Assembly: GCF_014189455.1 (NCBI RefSeq)
Contig: NZ_CP050296.1
Span: 3,530,001-3,594,000, forward strand
Direction: 5' to 3'
Length of the DNA: 64,000 bases
Origin: Mesorhizobium huakuii
Lineage (GTDB): Bacteria > Pseudomonadota > Alphaproteobacteria > Rhizobiales > Rhizobiaceae
Shown here: in pieces, positions 32,191 through 40,442 of the stretch
How positions within the stretch are numbered: the stretch's first letter is position 1
How the letters are laid out: every line of letters starts with the position of its first letter
The notes under the pieces: generated by a model
Database searches by the model: none
What the model was told of the DNA's origin: nothing
Seen by the model: the letters and a program-made list of their open reading frames with translations, nothing else
Made by a program: the position numbers and the translations under genes

Positions 32191-35123
32191 GAGCGTTTGG
32201 GCTTCCGGCCGGTCGACAACAGCCCTGCCTTGACGGCTGCATGCGTCATCCGCGACGCCACGAAGTCCGAGGTGAATGCCTCGAAAATCTCGCCGGTGCC
32301 GGGGAAGCTGAAGTGCAAGGTCGTCGTCGCCGAATCGCGAGCTGTGGCGCCGCCGGTCGCCGGTCGAGGCGCCAGGCCGCCTGTGGCCATGCGCGGGATC
32401 GCCAGTTGCGACATCGAGCGGTTGAAGCCATCAACGAATCCACCGAGCGAAAATCCCTCCAGCGACGGCAAGAAACCCTGGTTGAGGGCATTGAGGAAGC
32501 CGACGCCGAAGCGCCTTACCGCTGCCGCCTGCATGACGAATTCGCCATTGGACAGCCAGGCCAGGATCGAGTCGCTCGTCGGGCCGCCGGCACCGACGAC
32601 ATGGCCGCCGCCAGCGAAACCGCCATGGGAGCCGCCCGAATCCGACGACGACGAGCTGGCCGCCTGCGACCTGAGCGAAGCCGCCGCCGCTGCGGCCTGC
32701 TGCAACGCCGAGATGATCGACGCGATCTGCGCGTTGATCTGCGAGGCGAGGCTGCTGACGATCGACGACAGGCTGGCGAAGCCGCCCTGGATCAGGCCCT
32801 GCAGGCCGGACATGATCGCGCCGATCTTGGACGGCAGGCTTTCGAACGGCGTCACCAATGCCGTTGCCGCCTGGTCGGCCGAGCTGGCGTCGATCGAGCC
32901 TAGCGCGTCGTTGACGCCGCTGGCGGCATCCTGCGCGGCTGGCGCGATCTTGTTGACGTCGGTGACGATGCCGTCGACGGCGGACGCAGCTGCGTCCGGC
33001 TTGATGGCATTGGGCACCGCGGCGATGCTGTTGGTGACGTCGTTCGACACGGTCTTCAGGTTGTCGGCAGCCGACTTGCCGCTGGCCGCGACACCGTCGA
33101 GAGACTGCTTGGCCTGGTCGGCACGGTGGGCGACACCGTCGATGACGTCGAATGTCTCTTTCGATAATTGGCCGCCCGGTCCGCCGCCGCGAAAAACGGT
33201 AATCTGATGATCGAGGTTTTCGACCTTGGCGGCCGAGGTGTCGGCCGCGGTGCCGAGTTGCGTTACGCCGGTTGCGGCCTGTGCCGTCCCCTGACGAAGA
33301 TCCTCGATGTTGCCGACGACCTTTCCGTCGAGCGTCTTCTGGACGTCGTCGAGTTCGCGCGTCCGCTTGGCGAGGTTGATGTTCGCCCGCAGCAGGGCTT
33401 CGGTCTGCGTGTCGATGTCGGCGCCGAGCGGTGCGGCGAACTCACCGCCCTGCTTCATGGCGTCGACGATCTGCTGCTGTTGCGCGACCTGCGCCTTAGC
33501 GTCCTCCAGCGCCGCCCGCGCGGAATCGAGATGCGCCTGCGCCAGGCGCTTGAGGTTTTCCTCGGCGCCGGGCACGCCAGCCTTCACGGCGTCGATAGCC
33601 GCCTTCAGTTCATCGAGCGCGGCCTTATGCGCGTTGGTGGAACTGATCCAGCCCTGTCGCTTGGCCCGCTCGCGCTCCCAGACGGCGATGACCACTTCCA
33701 GGGCCGCCGCAATAGCCAGGATGATGCGTCCGGCGGGAGTGGCGGTCAGCGCGGTGCTGAGAAACGCAATCGCCTCAACGACAAGCAGGATGGCAGACCG
33801 CAGCAGTCCGAAACCACCGATCAACTTGAAGATCGTGGCGCCGATCAGCACCTCGCCCGAGGTGATGTTGGTGCCGAAAATGCCGTTGATGGCCGTAATA
33901 GTCAGATCGGCGGCGGCCCGCAATTTCGTCATGGCCGGGATGATCACGCCGGTCGCGACGTGCTCGAAATCCTGCCCGAAGCCGACGATGTTGTCGCGCC
34001 AGGTGATGAGCCATTTGTTTGACGTGACGTCGGCGTCCCTGCCGGACAGCGTGGCGAAGAAATCCTTGATGAAGACCGTCGCCGTCTGGACGCCGTTCCT
34101 GACGAAATCGAGGATGGCGACGCGGTTGCGCACGATGATGTCGCGGAAAGCATTTGCCGCGGCGGCGAAGGCCGGGGCGAAGATAAGACCGACCTGGCGC
34201 GACAGCCCGGCCGTGGTCTTTTTGAGTTCCGACAACGAATTGTTGAACGCTTCGGCCGCCTTGATCTGATCGTCGGAGAAGATGATTCCCAGCCGCGCCG
34301 CCTCGTCTTCAAGCCCCTGGATGCCTTTGGCCCCCTGGTTCAGGAACGGGATAAGCTTGGTGCCTTCGATGCCGAACAGCTTGACCGCGATCGCCGACTT
34401 GTTGGCGCCGTCCGGCAGTTTCTGGAAGGCGTCGGCGACCTGCTTCAGCAGGGTTTCATTGTCCTTCAGCTTGCCGCCGGCATCCTTGACCTTGATGCCG
34501 AGCATGTCGAAACCGGTCGATGCCGCCCTGGTCGTCGCCTTGAGTTTGTCCGCCTTGCCGCCGAAGCGGACGACCTCGACGCCGATGTCGGCGAAGGCCT
34601 GCGTGGTGTAGCCGATGCCCTGCTTGATGTCGGCGCCGGTCTGATTCAGCGAACTGCCGATCTTGCCGGCGCCCTTGGCGGTCTCGTCGGCGGTCTTGAC
34701 GATCTGCTTGTTGAAGCTCGCCATCGCCGTGTTGAACTGGCCCTGGCTGACGTCGGCCTCACCGGCGGCGAAAGCCAGCTTCTGATAGGAAGCCGCCTGC
34801 AGGCCGGCCGCCTGCGCCGCGTCGCCGGCCTGCTGGGCGGCCTCGGCGCCGGACTTGGCCAGACTGAGGATGAAGGGAGCCGCCGCCGAAACGGCGACGC
34901 TGATCACACCAATTCCAGCGGCAACGCGCTCGAAGGTGGAAACGATGTCGCTGCCGAAATTGTGCAGGGCGCCGCCGAGAGTGGCCAGCGACACGCCCTT
35001 GGCGGCATCGTCGATCTTCTTGATCGCCGTCTCGCCGGTCGTGCCAAGCGTCTTCAGCTCGGCCGTCATCTCGGCGCCGCCGAGCAGCTTGATCAGGACG
35101 TTGATCGCGTTGCGGGTTGCCAT
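32187..35123 (-). CDS. Phage tail tape measure protein
   Basis: A 978-residue protein, the longest in the element. It is Ala/Lys/Gln-rich with long helical stretches, a KATTRAASTGFDMLGIKV-type segment, hydrophobic helices in the middle (about 455-515) and a Ser/Ala-rich C-terminal part ending with FGVGFLNALNQGFLP-like glycine loops, the standard tape measure design. In a phage its length sets tail length (978 residues would suit a tail near 145 nm). ATG 35123 follows AAGGAA; the longer open frame is rejected because it lies over a neighbouring gene. No tail-tube or baseplate genes accompany it. Confidence 0.85.
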   Translation of the reverse strand: MATRNAINVLIKLLGGAEMTAELKTLGTTGETAIKKIDDAAKGVSLATLGGALHNFGSDIVSTFERVAAGIGVISVAVSAAAPFILSLAKSGAEAAQQAGDAAQAAGLQAASYQKLAFAAGEADVSQGQFNTAMASFNKQIVKTADETAKGAGKIGSSLNQTGADIKQGIGYTTQAFADIGVEVVRFGGKADKLKATTRAASTGFDMLGIKVKDAGGKLKDNETLLKQVADAFQKLPDGANKSAIAVKLFGIEGTKLIPFLNQGAKGIQGLEDEAARLGIIFSDDQIKAAEAFNNSLSELKKTTAGLSRQVGLIFAPAFAAAANAFRDIIVRNRVAILDFVRNGVQTATVFIKDFFATLSGRDADVTSNKWLITWRDNIVGFGQDFEHVATGVIIPAMTKLRAAADLTITAINGIFGTNITSGEVLIGATIFKLIGGFGLLRSAILLVVEAIAFLSTALTATPAGRIILAIAAALEVVIAVWERERAKRQGWISSTNAHKAALDELKAAIDAVKAGVPGAEENLKRLAQAHLDSARAALEDAKAQVAQQQQIVDAMKQGGEFAAPLGADIDTQTEALLRANINLAKRTRELDDVQKTLDGKVVGNIEDLRQGTAQAATGVTQLGTAADTSAAKVENLDHQITVFRGGGPGGQLSKETFDVIDGVAHRADQAKQSLDGVAASGKSAADNLKTVSNDVTNSIAAVPNAIKPDAAASAVDGIVTDVNKIAPAAQDAASGVNDALGSIDASSADQAATALVTPFESLPSKIGAIMSGLQGLIQGGFASLSSIVSSLASQINAQIASIISALQQAAAAAASLRSQAASSSSSDSGGSHGGFAGGGHVVGAGGPTSDSILAWLSNGEFVMQAAAVRRFGVGFLNALNQGFLPSLEGFSLGGFVDGFNRSMSQLAIPRMATGGLAPRPATGGATARDSATTTLHFSFPGTGEIFEAFTSDFVASRMTHAAVKAGLLSTGRKPKRS

Positions 35124-35127
35124 TTTG

Positions 35128-35328
35128 CTAATTTCCTTCTTTCGATTCGGAATTCGTGACCGCGCGCGGTCTCCGCGTAGCGTGGTGCGCCCTGGCCGAT
35201 CGACGCGCCCTCTCGGCGCGGCAGGCTTGGCCGCACACGCTGGCGGGCTTCCGGCGGCCCTGCACGACGGCAAGGAACGGCGCGCCGCAGATCTCACAGA
35301 TCAGCCGATGCTCGACGTGCGTGGCCAT
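35128..35328 (-). CDS. Small zinc-finger-like protein
   Basis: A 66-residue basic protein with CEIC and CGQAC pairs (C-x2-C and C-x3-C), suggesting a zinc knuckle, and an Arg-rich C-terminus. Its ATG overlaps the stop of the 20-residue peptide gene (TGATG), and it ends five bases before the tape measure ATG. Confidence 0.65.
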   Translation of the reverse strand: MATHVEHRLICEICGAPFLAVVQGRRKPASVCGQACRAERARRSARAHHATRRPRAVTNSESKEGN

Positions 35329-35390
35329 CACAGCACCGTCACGGCGAGCACGACGGCGCAAGAAGTAGCGAAGGCGAGCCAGGCGAGCAT
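35328..35390 (-). CDS. 20-residue hydrophobic peptide
   Basis: MLAWLAFATSCAVVLAVTVL, a single hydrophobic helix. It is joined by TGATG overlaps at both ends: its ATG shares bases with the stop of 35390-35626 and its stop with the ATG of 35128-35328. This double coupling is the main evidence that it is translated. It could be a mini-holin or simply a link in translational coupling. Confidence 0.55.
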   Translation of the reverse strand: MLAWLAFATSCAVVLAVTVL

Positions 35391-35626
35391 CAGGCCTTGC
35401 CCCCGCACAATACGGCCAGCTTCGGCTGAAGTCTGCCGGTCCTCCAATTGCGCACCAAGGGTCCTGCCTGCATCGCAAAGGCGAAGGCCTCGGGGTATTG
35501 TTTCTCCATGCTGTTCATCACCAGGTTGATACATTCCTGATCGACGAAATGATCTGGCTCCCTGCCGATGCAAAACGTGCGCAGGAACTGGATCGCGTGG
35601 TGTTCCTCGATCGTCCTATTTTGCAT
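35390..35626 (-). CDS. Hypothetical small phage protein
   Basis: A 78-residue protein, possibly helical, starting MQNRTIEEHHAIQFLRTF. Unknown function. It begins six bases after the prohead protease gene ends and overlaps the next ORF, so it is part of the same operon. Size and place between protease and tape measure would suit a small head-tail or tail-assembly protein. Confidence 0.65.
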   Translation of the reverse strand: MQNRTIEEHHAIQFLRTFCIGREPDHFVDQECINLVMNSMEKQYPEAFAFAMQAGPLVRNWRTGRLQPKLAVLCGGKA

Positions 35627-35632
35627 CGGTAG

Positions 35633-36763
35633 CTACGCTCCGAACTTCTTGTTGACCTTGTCGATGACCTTGTCCCAGCCGGCCGCGACCGCATGATGAT
35701 CCCGTGGCTTGTAGTGGGGATCCTCGGACATCGGGAAGTGGTTGCTGATTTCAACCGAATCGGCCGCGACCTTTTCGGCCTGGAGCCGGGAATACACGAC
35801 ACGTTGCGTGCAGCCCTCGGCGATGAAGGCGGCCACGCGCCCAGGCTTGCCCATGAGATGGCATGTCGCGGCCATGTCTGCCATTTCGCGCCGGATGGTC
35901 TCGGCCTGGGCGGCCCATGCCGGCTCGATCGTCGCGAACTGATGTTGGCTCGGAGCCCAGTCCGCCGGCGTTTCGCCTGTCTGCGCGGCGTTCCATACCT
36001 CGGAAAACGCCAAGTTCGACGCCGCCGACTGGCGGCCATTGAACTCGGCGTCGAATGACGATGCGAGCGCCTCGACGGCCTTGCCGTGGCCCTTGATAAA
36101 CTCCCAGAACTTGGCGGTGGCGTTTGCCGGCGTCTTCTGGGCCGGTGGCGTCCAGTCGCCTGCCAGCATCGCCGCGAGCGCGACCATGCGCTCTGGCGCC
36201 TTTGTGTACAAACGGTAGTCGAACGCCGCGGCACGCATCGACGCTTCGGCCTCGACTCCGGTTGCATATTTTTTCGCCACCGCTTCCTCGCCCGTCATCC
36301 AGGTTTCGGCGGTCATCTCGGCGAGGATCTCGGCGCTCGGGCGGCCAGTGCGCGCAGCGTAGATCTCGGCCATGGCGGTGTCGGTGGCAGTCAGACCCGC
36401 GATCTGCTTTTCATGATCGCCGACGTTGCCCACCGTGTACGCCGCCGCTCGGTGGATCATCATCAGGCTGCCGGTTTTCATCGTGATGGTGTCGCCTGCC
36501 ATGGCAATCACGGATCCGGCGGATGCCGCGACGCCTTCGATGGCGACATGGACCTTGCCGGCGTGCGCCTTCAGCAGATTGAAAATAGCGACACCCTGGT
36601 CAGCCAAGCCGCCGCCCGAGTTGATGCGCACCTTCACATCGCGTTTGCCGATTTTTGCGAGGGCGGTGGCGACATCGCTGTCGCTGAAGAACGAAACGTC
36701 AGGCAAAAATTGCGCGCCAACGGTGCCGAAAAGCAGGATCTCGCCTTTGGTGAGAACGTCCAT
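35633..36763 (-). CDS. ClpP-type head maturation protease
   Basis: A 376-residue protein whose first 190 residues are a ClpP/crotonase-fold serine protease: INSGGGLADQGVAIFNLL, the nucleophile Ser81 in GVAASAGS and His104 in SLMMIHRAAA. Phages use this family to trim the scaffold and capsid protein. The last 170 residues are a separate domain of unknown role with DWTPPAQKTPANATAKF as a linker. In complete phages the gene precedes the capsid gene; none follows here. Its retention without a capsid gene is the key oddity of the element. Confidence 0.85.
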   Translation of the reverse strand: MDVLTKGEILLFGTVGAQFLPDVSFFSDSDVATALAKIGKRDVKVRINSGGGLADQGVAIFNLLKAHAGKVHVAIEGVAASAGSVIAMAGDTITMKTGSLMMIHRAAAYTVGNVGDHEKQIAGLTATDTAMAEIYAARTGRPSAEILAEMTAETWMTGEEAVAKKYATGVEAEASMRAAAFDYRLYTKAPERMVALAAMLAGDWTPPAQKTPANATAKFWEFIKGHGKAVEALASSFDAEFNGRQSAASNLAFSEVWNAAQTGETPADWAPSQHQFATIEPAWAAQAETIRREMADMAATCHLMGKPGRVAAFIAEGCTQRVVYSRLQAEKVAADSVEISNHFPMSEDPHYKPRDHHAVAAGWDKVIDKVNKKFGA

Positions 36764-36896
36764 GTTGTGTTTTCTCCTTGTTCAAAAATGCGACCTTGTC
36801 AGCCTTGACCCTCGAAGGAAATTTCGCGGCAGGGAGGCCGACTTGCCGTTGTCGGACTGGGTCGCGGTAGCCCTCACATCATCCGCCGCGTGTGGT

Positions 36897-37439
36897 TCAT
36901 AAGGACGGCAACGAATCGTCCGAAGCGAGCACCGCGCGCGGATCGGCGTCAGCGCGGCGAAGGATCTCGATGCCGGCGGCTTCCGCGTTGCGCACGAGCG
37001 CCTCCTCGGCGAGCTCGAGCTCGAAGATGTCGGCATCGAGCTTCGTCACTATCTGCCGATGCGCTTCGGTCGAAGGGCCGTCGCCGGTCCCGTAGCTCTC
37101 GCTGATCAGCGCGGCGACACGCTCGCGCAGCAGCGGCGCCGCGAAGCCGAGAGCGACCTCACCCATATTGCTCGGCAGTATGGCCGGCGGACGATAATCC
37201 TCGCGCTGCGTGAACACCTGCGCATAGAAAAAGCGCTCCGCACGCTCGCCGAGCTGGGCGAGGAAGGCGTCAAGCCGCTTCAGCGCTTCCTGCTTCGGCA
37301 CTGGAGTGCTTTCGACCTGGTTGCGCTTGGCCTTCAGGTCGGAGATCTCGGCGCGCAGCGCGTCCAGGCCTTCCGTGACTTCCACCGAGGCGGACTTCGC
37401 CGCTTTCAGCATACCGGCAAGTTTCACGGCCAAGGTCAT
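36897..37439 (-). CDS. Hypothetical coiled-coil protein
   Basis: A 180-residue protein with a heptad-like N-terminal region (VEVTEGLDALRAEISDLKAK) and a Glu-rich helical C-terminal part. Unknown function. Its ATG overlaps the stop of the upstream coiled-coil gene by four bases (ATGA). The 133 bases to the protease gene hold nothing I recognise. Confidence 0.65.
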   Translation of the reverse strand: MTLAVKLAGMLKAAKSASVEVTEGLDALRAEISDLKAKRNQVESTPVPKQEALKRLDAFLAQLGERAERFFYAQVFTQREDYRPPAILPSNMGEVALGFAAPLLRERVAALISESYGTGDGPSTEAHRQIVTKLDADIFELELAEEALVRNAEAAGIEILRRADADPRAVLASDDSLPSL

Positions 37440-37777
37440 GCCAACCTCCCCCGGTTGTCGACCATGCGCTGGCAGCTGCTGTGCAGGTTCCCTGCGGCGG
37501 CCGAGCGCTGGCTGGCGTCCGCTTCAGCGGCGCGCGCCGAAATCAGGTCGGCTTCCACCTTGGCAAGATCGGCTCTTGCCCGGGCGATGCTCTGTCTGAC
37601 CTGGTCGGGATCCGAAGAAGTCTTCAGATAGCCCTCCAGCTTCGCGATGAGGGCCATGGCTGCGCTCCGTTGCCGGCACAACTCGTTGCAACGGTCGTTC
37701 AGATTGGCGACCGCGCCCAACATCCGGCCTCGGATCTGGTTGAGATGCGTCAATCGCGAGGGGTCTATTTTCACCAT
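37436..37777 (-). CDS. Hypothetical coiled-coil protein
   Basis: A 113-residue, wholly helical protein (LNQIRGRMLGAVANLNDRCN and IARARADLAKVEADLISARA) of unknown function, translationally coupled to the next gene. The 177 bases upstream contain a G/C-rich imperfect hairpin but no gene. Confidence 0.65.
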   Translation of the reverse strand: MVKIDPSRLTHLNQIRGRMLGAVANLNDRCNELCRQRSAAMALIAKLEGYLKTSSDPDQVRQSIARARADLAKVEADLISARAAEADASQRSAAAGNLHSSCQRMVDNRGRLA

Positions 37778-37954
37778 GATAGAGAAATCCTATTGTTTAG
37801 AGCTCTTTAGGCTGCTGTTTAGTTGTCAAGTTGAGTTGTAAAGGCTTTGAAAAACGCGTCTGACTGGGCAAGGCTCGGGCGCGCCTGTCCCGCATACGTT
37901 TTTTGGCGCGGGAGGACCCGCAGGTGCGGCGGGCGCTGTACTTTTTGCGGCGCA

Positions 37955-38437
37955 TCAGCGCTTGACCCCACTTGCAAAGCCGCGCGCCGTCTCGTTCAGC
38001 TTGGCCTCGGCATGTGATCGCAGGAACTCTTCATGCGCGGCCTTGACCCGTGCCTTTGACTCCTCGCTTCGTTCGATAGGGAGCGGCGCAAAGGCTGCCG
38101 CCTCTTCGGCAATCGCCTTGCGTCGACGTTCGGCCGCGCCGACTTCCAATCGCTCGACCCGCTTGGCATCGCAGTGCATCCGCAGTTCAGCGGGTGAAGG
38201 ATGATAGCCATGCCCGAGCGCGCCCTGGACGATGGCTCGCACCGCCGCCATGAGGTCGGCGTAAGCAACCACGATTATGCCTAGTTGCTTGCCTTCCAGT
38301 CCTGTGCGGAAGGCTGCGAACTCGAGTTCTGGATTGATGCTTGCTCGCCTCGGCAGCGGGTTGAGCGCCGCCAGAGCGACAAGCACGTCGCGCTCGGTAG
38401 CGGTGCGCACGACCTCAGTGCTGATGGTCGACGACAT
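37955..38437 (-). CDS. Hypothetical protein, possible replication accessory
   Basis: A 160-residue protein that overlaps the end of the replication-initiator-like gene by 23 bases. The N-terminal half includes ERDVLVALAALNPLP and a GHGYHPSPAELRMHCDA segment; the C-terminal half is a basic and acidic helix. Following an initiator gene is the usual place for a helicase loader, but I see no P-loop, so it is not a DnaC-type ATPase. Confidence 0.6.
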   Translation of the reverse strand: MSSTISTEVVRTATERDVLVALAALNPLPRRASINPELEFAAFRTGLEGKQLGIIVVAYADLMAAVRAIVQGALGHGYHPSPAELRMHCDAKRVERLEVGAAERRRKAIAEEAAAFAPLPIERSEESKARVKAAHEEFLRSHAEAKLNETARGFASGVKR

Positions 38438-39209
38438 TCTCGCCTCCCATGTCTCTCAGACGATCGAGCGACCAGTCACCAAGGGTACGCGGCGCCGTTG
38501 CAGCCGGCTGGTCTAGCCACCTCTCCTGGTTCAACCATGTAGTGGGATGGCACCATGCCCGATCTGCAGGCTTGCTGGCTTTGTAGCGCTCAACGCCAGC
38601 CACCAGCACATCGAGGCTGGTCTTGCGCTGCGCCTGGTCGAATGCTTTGCGCGCCGCTCCCTTGCCGACTTTCTCAGGATACCGCGACCACCATGCTTCG
38701 AAGGCCGCATCCTTGTTCCCGTCTGGAACGAGGTCGAGCGCGCGCGCTTCTCCGTTAGGAGAAAAGGGTCGTTCTATAAAAGGGTCGTTTCCTTGTTGTG
38801 ACGTAGCTGCGTCACAGGGGGTGTGATCAAGCTGCGTCACAGGGGGTGTGACGGTGGCGTCACATACCCCCTGTGATCGTGGCGTCACATGGGGGGCATC
38901 ATCGCGAGCCAAATTGACAGGCTCGCGGTCCATCAAAACTTGGTACTGGCTGACCAAGCGCCGGCCATCATCACCGGCTCGCCCGCGCTTGCGCAAATAG
39001 CCGAATTCGACCAGATCCCGGAGTATCCGGTTGACCGTTTCGCGCGCGCATCTCACACGCTTTGCGAACGTCGACTGGCTCACGATAAACCATCCGTTGT
39101 TGTCCGCGTAGGTGCCGGCCACCGCCAGCACGCGAAGATGCCGGTCGCCGATGCGAGTGTCGTCGAGCGCGTCACTCTGGAAGATGCTGTAGCGCGGACC
39201 GGTGGCCAT
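38415..39209 (-). CDS. Phage replication initiator-like winged-helix protein
   Basis: A 264-residue protein: an N-terminal winged-helix DNA-binding domain (about 20-95, with VSQSTFAKRVRCARETVNRI as recognition region), a flexible Pro/Thr-rich middle, and a C-terminal block AFEAWWSRYPEKVGKGAARK common to phage replication proteins of the O type. The middle (residues about 105-134) is encoded by DNA with iteron-like repeats (38806-38894), as in lambda where the origin lies inside gene O. The ATG at 39209 is chosen because homology begins there (MATGPRYSIFQSD). Confidence 0.72.
   Translation of the reverse strand: MATGPRYSIFQSDALDDTRIGDRHLRVLAVAGTYADNNGWFIVSQSTFAKRVRCARETVNRILRDLVEFGYLRKRGRAGDDGRRLVSQYQVLMDREPVNLARDDAPHVTPRSQGVCDATVTPPVTQLDHTPCDAATSQQGNDPFIERPFSPNGEARALDLVPDGNKDAAFEAWWSRYPEKVGKGAARKAFDQAQRKTSLDVLVAGVERYKASKPADRAWCHPTTWLNQERWLDQPAATAPRTLGDWSLDRLRDMGGENVVDHQH
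38762..38894. repeat. Iteron-like repeats inside the initiator gene, candidate replication origin
   Basis: GCTGCGTCACAGGGGGTGTGA occurs twice with a 25-base period (38806-38826, 38831-38851; written here as one 21-base unit split GCTGCGTCAC + AGGGGGTGTGA). A third copy is inverted (GGCGTCACATACCCCC + TGTGA, 38856-38876) and a fourth partial copy follows (GGCGTCACATGGGGG). Upstream AAAAGGGTCGTT appears twice with a 17-base period (38762-38773, 38779-38790) in a more AT-rich stretch. Confidence 0.6.
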
Positions 39210-39214
39210 AAGTG

Positions 39215-39442
39215 TCAGGCCGCGTGCTTTACGGCCGTCGACTGCCTGGCGTGCGCACTTTCCCACGCGACGATCTCGGAGGCTTTCCAGTAGCGCTGAT
39301 GATTGATGCGCAGCGGCTGCGGAAAGCCGAGGCGTTCGTCCTTGAGCCAGCGATAAAGGGTCATTGGGGTGATCGAGCCGTAGCGAGCGCAGAGCTGCGC
39401 GGCGGTCATCATCACTTCGTCTAGAGCGGCGGCATCGGTCAT
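39215..39442 (-). CDS. AlpA/excisionase-like helix-turn-helix protein
   Basis: A 75-residue MerR/AlpA-type protein with MMTAAQLCARYGSITPMTLYRW as the HTH (read in two pieces) followed by FPQPLRINHQRYWKASEIVAWE, the usual AlpA wing. Such proteins activate the integrase gene or act as excisionases in P4-like elements and satellites. ATG 39442 is used; AAGGAG is ten bases upstream. Confidence 0.82.
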   Translation of the reverse strand: MTDAAALDEVMMTAAQLCARYGSITPMTLYRWLKDERLGFPQPLRINHQRYWKASEIVAWESAHARQSTAVKHAA

Positions 39443-39529
39443 TGCGATCAATCTCCTTCAACGCAAATCAGAAGCGTTGAAACAGATGATGTCCGATCAG
39501 GTCCGACGTTTATATTGTGGTGATGAGCC

Positions 39530-39583
39530 CGACTTTACCTCTAAAGTCGTGGGGCAAAACGGGCGACTTTACCCCTAAAGTCG
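39530..39583. promoter_or_regulatory. Tandem 20-bp palindromes upstream of the AlpA-like gene
   Basis: CGACTTTA-CCTC-TAAAGTCG (39530-39549) and CGACTTTA-CCCC-TAAAGTCG (39564-39583): perfect 8-base arms, 34 bases apart centre to centre. An AT-rich TTATATT at 39510-39516 may belong to the promoter reading into the AlpA-like gene. Together they look like a two-site repressor operator. The rest of 39443-39716 has no gene I can support. Confidence 0.65.
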
Positions 39584-39716
39584 CGTTGCCAATGAGGTCC
39601 TAGGTTGCCTACCCGTCACTGGATCGTCCGCCACCCGCGAGAGTGCCTATAGCCAAATTTCACTTTGTATTCGATGCCAAATTTGCCAAGGCCATGCTGT
39701 AAATCTACCAGAAGCA

Positions 39717-40442
39717 TCAAAGCATCATCGGGGAATTGATAGTTATCGTTGTCTTTTTTTGTCCCAACAAGAATGCCAACCTGACTAGGTGGCGCTTCGT
39801 CTCATCTTTATTAAATTCCTGAGAGAGTTTTACCAGCGTACCAATCGCAATGCCAGTTTCTTTCTGGACCTTCTCCCTTGCCTTGCCGATGCCGATGCCT
39901 TGACCATGCAAGAATTCGACGTGCTGGACAGCCCTTAAGCGCATACGATCCCACGTCCATGCATCGTGTCTGCCGTCGCTTTTCGGCATGACCAATTGGT
40001 GCACCTCTCCCTGATCAAGCGCTTCGAGCGAATCGCGCAGCGTGTTCATGAGAGGCACAGGAAGCATCAAAGGAACGGACAATGTTGCCTGATGTTCGAT
40101 CGGCGAGAATCCTTCGGCCAGCTCTATGAGGCTCAAGAGCAGCGTTCGCGGATGCCCCCAAGCCTCGTTGTCATGCGCAGATGGCAAATAGGGAGCGTCG
40201 AGCGACCATCCCAAAATTTCGTCCATCAGAACGCGAGCAACGAACCTCGAATTCGCCAGCGCGACGACTTGCACCTTTCGGTCGTCCTTTTGGACGCCTT
40301 CGCGATATATGGCGCTATGGATATCGATCGCCTTGAGAGCCATGCGATGCCTACCCGCCGCCGATTTCGGAAGCGCCAAGCCGGCCCGATCGGCAATCAG
40401 TTTCCAGGTCAAATCGCTTAACTTCTTGGCGTCGCCACTCAT
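39717..40442 (-). CDS. Hypothetical protein coupled to the integrase
   Basis: A 241-residue protein without a recognised domain. Its ATG overlaps the integrase stop (ATGA), so the two are made together. It contains LTWKLIADRAGLALPKSA near the start and a C-terminal region GIGKAREKVQKETGIAIGTLVKLSQEF that resembles a DNA-binding helix-turn-helix (resolvase-like IxxGTLxKL), so it may act with the integrase or as a regulator. This is inference. Confidence 0.65.
   Translation of the reverse strand: MSGDAKKLSDLTWKLIADRAGLALPKSAAGRHRMALKAIDIHSAIYREGVQKDDRKVQVVALANSRFVARVLMDEILGWSLDAPYLPSAHDNEAWGHPRTLLLSLIELAEGFSPIEHQATLSVPLMLPVPLMNTLRDSLEALDQGEVHQLVMPKSDGRHDAWTWDRMRLRAVQHVEFLHGQGIGIGKAREKVQKETGIAIGTLVKLSQEFNKDETKRHLVRLAFLLGQKKTTITINSPMML

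Noticed and set aside
38806-38894. The short repeats as a CRISPR array
   Set aside because: Units are 21 bases with only four-base gaps, partly inverted and inside a coding region; no spacers and no cas genes.
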